Shown one piece after another: positions 61,720 to 64,000 of a stretch of DNA of 64,000 nucleotides. Source of the stretch: QHVT01 sp036385045 (GTDB taxonomy: Bacteria > Acidobacteriota > Thermoanaerobaculia > Gp7-AA8); assembly GCA_036385045.1 (NCBI GenBank), contig DASVLC010000138.1, positions 1-64,000 on the forward strand, read 5' to 3'. Under the pieces are notes generated by a model. That model was not told where the DNA came from. It searched no databases and saw only the letters and a program-made list of their open reading frames with translations. Within the stretch, counting starts at the first letter, position 1, and every line of letters starts with the position of its first letter. The position numbers and the translations under genes are program-made.

Positions 61720-62949
61720 CTACTCATTCAGAACCTGCAGGAGATAGCCGAGCGCCTCGTCGTTATTCATGACCGAGAGCTTCTTGATCGCACTCTGCCG
61801 GAGCGTGCGGTTGGTTTCCTTCTTCGAAAGGTCGATCAACGCACGTGCGTTGCCCTGGAGGAAGAGTCCATGAATCACCGCTTCTTTCACTTCGGCATTC
61901 GACTCGCTCGCGTAAAGCGACTGCAGCAGCGTGCCGCTCTTGTCGCCCATCAGACCGAGTCGCTGGATCGCCTTCTTGCGCAGCGCGAGGTCGGTCTCAC
62001 CTCGGGCCAGCTGGCCGAGTTTGTCGACGTCACCGCTGAGAAACAGCGCGGTGATGATCTCCTCGCGCGTCTCACTCGACCGCTCTCCCGCGTACATCGC
62101 GGCGAGATCGTCTTTCGCTCCCATGATCCCGAGAGTACGGATGGCAGACCGCCGGATCGAGGAATCGGGCTCGCTCTTTGCCGCGGCTAGCACGCGTGCC
62201 TTGTCGCCCGAAATCATGAAGGCGCGGAGAACCTCTTCCTTGATCGCGGGCGATCCAGCGGCGTACATCTCCGACAGCGCCTGACGGTTCTGCTGACTTC
62301 CTGACATCCCGAGATAGCGGATCGCCTTCTTCTGCATGTCGGGGTTGCTCTTTCCTCGCGCCATGTCGGCGATGAGTGCCTGTGCCCGCGGAGAGCTCGA
62401 CTGGCTGAGAATGAAGAGGGCCCGCTCTTTGATCTTTCCGGACGAGGAACCGTTCACGATCTTCTCGAGGATCGGGAATGCTTTCTCGGAGTCGGTGTGC
62501 ATCAGCGAACTGATGGCGATCATCTTCAGGTCGTCGTCATCGACACTGCCCGGAGACACACTCTCGCCGCGAGCCTGACGTAGCTCAATTTCCAGCGCCG
62601 AAGCATCACGAAGCCAGCGGCTCTGAGGATGCGCCCGCCGAAGTCCCTCGATCGTCTGCAGCGCTTCGGCACGGCGGCCGAGCTTGTTGAGCGCGTACGC
62701 CGTCCAGTAGAGCGCTCCATCGGTTCGGCTCCCCTTCATCTCCGCGACGCGGGTGAAGTGGCGGACTGCGGCATCCCACTTCCCATCGTCGATCGCGTCG
62801 GTGCCTTTCTCGTACTCGTCCGATTCGCGATCATCGCGTTCGGAAGCCTCGTCCCAGGCCGCGAGTGACGGATAGGCAAAGGCGACATTCGAAGCCCCGC
62901 CGAAGATGACAGCGATCAGAAAGACCGCGAAGGTATGTTTCCAGTTCAT
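61720..62949 (-). CDS. Exported TPR/HEAT-repeat protein
   Basis: 409 residues. Signal peptide about 1-25, an acidic stretch about 35-50, a TPR-like pair about 45-115 (YEKGTDAIDDGKWDAAVRHF, GALYWTAYALNKLGRRAEAL), then about eight HEAT units (IKERALFILSQSSSPRAQAL, MQKKAIRYLGMSGSQQNRQA, IRRSAIRTLGIMGAKDDLAA). It lies 11 bp after the anti-sigma factor, so probably the third gene in that operon. Confidence 0.85.
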   Translation of the reverse strand: MNWKHTFAVFLIAVIFGGASNVAFAYPSLAAWDEASERDDRESDEYEKGTDAIDDGKWDAAVRHFTRVAEMKGSRTDGALYWTAYALNKLGRRAEALQTIEGLRRAHPQSRWLRDASALEIELRQARGESVSPGSVDDDDLKMIAISSLMHTDSEKAFPILEKIVNGSSSGKIKERALFILSQSSSPRAQALIADMARGKSNPDMQKKAIRYLGMSGSQQNRQALSEMYAAGSPAIKEEVLRAFMISGDKARVLAAAKSEPDSSIRRSAIRTLGIMGAKDDLAAMYAGERSSETREEIITALFLSGDVDKLGQLARGETDLALRKKAIQRLGLMGDKSGTLLQSLYASESNAEVKEAVIHGLFLQGNARALIDLSKKETNRTLRQSAIKKLSVMNNDEALGYLLQVLNE

Positions 62950-62960
62950 GGCATTCCTCG

Positions 62961-63719
62961 TCAGATGTTAGGTTGGAGTGGTGGAGCGGGTGTCGCATCG
63001 ACCCCCGCACGGACCACCCTGAGTTTGAAAACGAGACCCCTCGTCTCTACGCGCTTCTGGATGCCGCGCAGCTCATCCGCGGTCAGCGTCGAGGGGCCGT
63101 TGGCGAGTTGCATGAGGACCGGCTCGAGCTCGTCGAGAAGCGTGGCCACGCTATCCTCCCCACGTTCGCTCGCCGTCCTTCTGTAGATTCGATTGGATGC
63201 GAGCAGTTCTTCGACGCGCAGCTGCTCGGCCGTGATGTCGACGCCTCCGTTCGGCGTCATGTTGGTGAGCTCGACGAGTATCCGTTCCGAGCGTGCCATG
63301 TGGTCGCTGACGACGACCAGCAGAATGCGATCGCGTCCCGCGGCACCGTTTGCTTCAGCGTTCGCTGCCTCGCCGCTGCTCGCGGTTACGGCGCGATCCG
63401 GGGCTTCGCTCCGCTTCTTCCACAGCAGTCCGGACGTGAACGCGACAACGACCAGCGCGGCGGCGGCGCCCCACTTCATCCATACGGCTGCCGGACGCCG
63501 CTCGCGGCGCAGGCGCCAGTGAAGCCGGCGCCAGACCTGCGCCTCATAGCCGGCAGGCGGCTCCGGCACTTCAGCCGGAGTCACACGGTCGAGGACCATC
63601 GCGAGTCGTGCGAGCTCCCCTGCACATTCCTCACAACGTGCAACGTGCTCCTGAGCCCCCTCGGAGCCGGGGTCGGCGTAATAGCAGAGAACGAGTTCTT
63701 CCTGGCTTACATGATTCAT
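62961..63719 (-). CDS. Anti-sigma factor with zf-HC2-type zinc finger
   Basis: 252 residues. An N-terminal zinc-binding anti-sigma domain (HVARCEECAGEL, HxxxCxxC) is followed by one membrane helix about 83-99 (WGAAAALVVVAFTSGLL) and a roughly 150-residue periplasmic domain with AEQLRVEELLASNRIYRRTA. It overlaps the sigma gene by 4 bp. It probably holds the ECF sigma factor until a periplasmic signal. Confidence 0.88.
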   Translation of the reverse strand: MNHVSQEELVLCYYADPGSEGAQEHVARCEECAGELARLAMVLDRVTPAEVPEPPAGYEAQVWRRLHWRLRRERRPAAVWMKWGAAAALVVVAFTSGLLWKKRSEAPDRAVTASSGEAANAEANGAAGRDRILLVVVSDHMARSERILVELTNMTPNGGVDITAEQLRVEELLASNRIYRRTASERGEDSVATLLDELEPVLMQLANGPSTLTADELRGIQKRVETRGLVFKLRVVRAGVDATPAPPLQPNI

Positions 63720-64000
63720 ACGGGGGTTCCTGTGAAGGGCTGCAGTTGCTGCCGCAGCTTTCTGACGGCCCGGAAAACGGTGTTCTTCGTGGCGTTCATC
63801 TGAGTCCCGAGGATCCCGCCGATCTCCTCGAGCGGCATCCCCTCGAAGTGACGAAGGACGAATGCCGTCCGTTCCTTGCCGGTGAGTGCATCAAGCGCCG
63901 TTTCGATCGCCCGCTGCAGCTCCGAACCGAGGGCTATGCGATCGGGCGAGGCGGCCCGCGAAGGAAGCTGTCCGAGATCCTCACCATCATCGATACGCCC
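63716..64000 (-). CDS. ECF RNA polymerase sigma factor, C-terminal part
   Basis: 94 codons run from the window edge to TGA at 63716; the start lies beyond it. Region 4 is intact: ALTGKERTAFVLRHFEGMPL, EEIGGILGTQMNATKNTVFR and AVRKLRQQLQP, the helix-turn-helix binding the -35 box. Overlap ATGA with the anti-sigma gene. The sigma-2 region is beyond the window. Confidence 0.9.
   Translation of the reverse strand, partial: GRIDDGEDLGQLPSRAASPDRIALGSELQRAIETALDALTGKERTAFVLRHFEGMPLEEIGGILGTQMNATKNTVFRAVRKLRQQLQPFTGTPV

Noticed and set aside
1..64000. tRNA, rRNA or phage genes
   Set aside because: I looked for conserved tRNA loops and integrase or capsid motifs and saw none; a dedicated scan (tRNAscan-SE) could still find a tRNA that I missed.

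Overview
The window is GC-rich chromosomal DNA (roughly 60 percent GC by eye) from a Gram-negative, diderm, heterotrophic bacterium. Outer-membrane traits include a 965-residue TonB-dependent receptor with an N-terminal carboxypeptidase-regulatory-like domain, a secretin, a LolC/E-type permease and a MacA/MacB-type exporter. The receptor type, a protein kinase fused to a TolB-like beta-propeller, a DUF5117-type metalloprotease, an M14 peptidase, DUF4388 and PilZ proteins, and dense families of palindromic intergenic repeats together suggest Acidobacteriota (perhaps a Thermoanaerobaculia-like lineage). This placement is an inference from gene style; the window holds no rRNA gene, and I found no tRNA.

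Layout. 1-6.7 kb: the end of a zinc metalloprotease, then a minus-strand set of HEAT-repeat nucleotide-transporter-like membrane protein, cyclic-nucleotide-binding protein and secretin. 6.8-11.2 kb: a four-gene efflux ABC operon (adaptor, two permeases, ATPase). 11.2-13.6 kb: repeats, two decayed gene remnants, an exported unknown and a PilZ protein. 13.6-18.4 kb: TonB receptor, a possible small Cys-tailed peptide, a GNAT acetyltransferase and a PAP2 phosphatase. 18.8-25.4 kb: SRPBCC protein, pyruvate kinase, a frameshifted nucleotidyltransferase with a small partner, a Ser/Thr kinase and a spermidine-synthase-like protein. 25.7-36.4 kb: glycosyltransferase, an unknown coupled to an acyl-CoA dehydrogenase, a DUF3011 protein, a PilZ-like protein, agmatinase, cystathionine gamma-synthase-type enzyme and an M50 protease. 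36.5-41.2 kb: a PAS/GAF/GGDEF/EAL protein converging on a GAF-GGDEF protein. 41.7-46.7 kb: a housekeeping RNA-maturation run (glycosyltransferase-like, CCA-adding enzyme, exported unknown, RsmD, PhoH, YbeY). 47.1-53.0 kb: DUF4388 protein, methylmalonyl-CoA mutase large subunit, a small membrane protein, CarA and LolC/E. 53.1-60.4 kb: M14 peptidase, methyltransferase, HAD phosphatase, M19 dipeptidase, zinc-ribbon protein and NDH-2. 60.9-64 kb: an operon of ECF sigma factor, anti-sigma factor and two exported HEAT proteins.

Functional threads. Cyclic-di-GMP signalling is well represented (one GGDEF/EAL hybrid, one GGDEF protein, two PilZ-type proteins). Envelope functions dominate. Most genes look like ordinary core or lineage-typical genes. 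The most distinctive feature is the intergenic space: at least seven families of palindromic repeats, including tandem GC-rich hairpins with paired stem substitutions, a 232-bp element with perfect 20-bp terminal inverted repeats and an 11-bp direct flanking repeat, and one repeat family nested inside another. I found no CRISPR array, prophage or transposase gene, and no convincing new defence system. The nearest candidates for something undescribed are the transporter/cNMP/secretin set, the unknown gene coupled to the acyl-CoA dehydrogenase, the sigma/anti-sigma/HEAT operon and the damaged nucleotidyltransferase pair.
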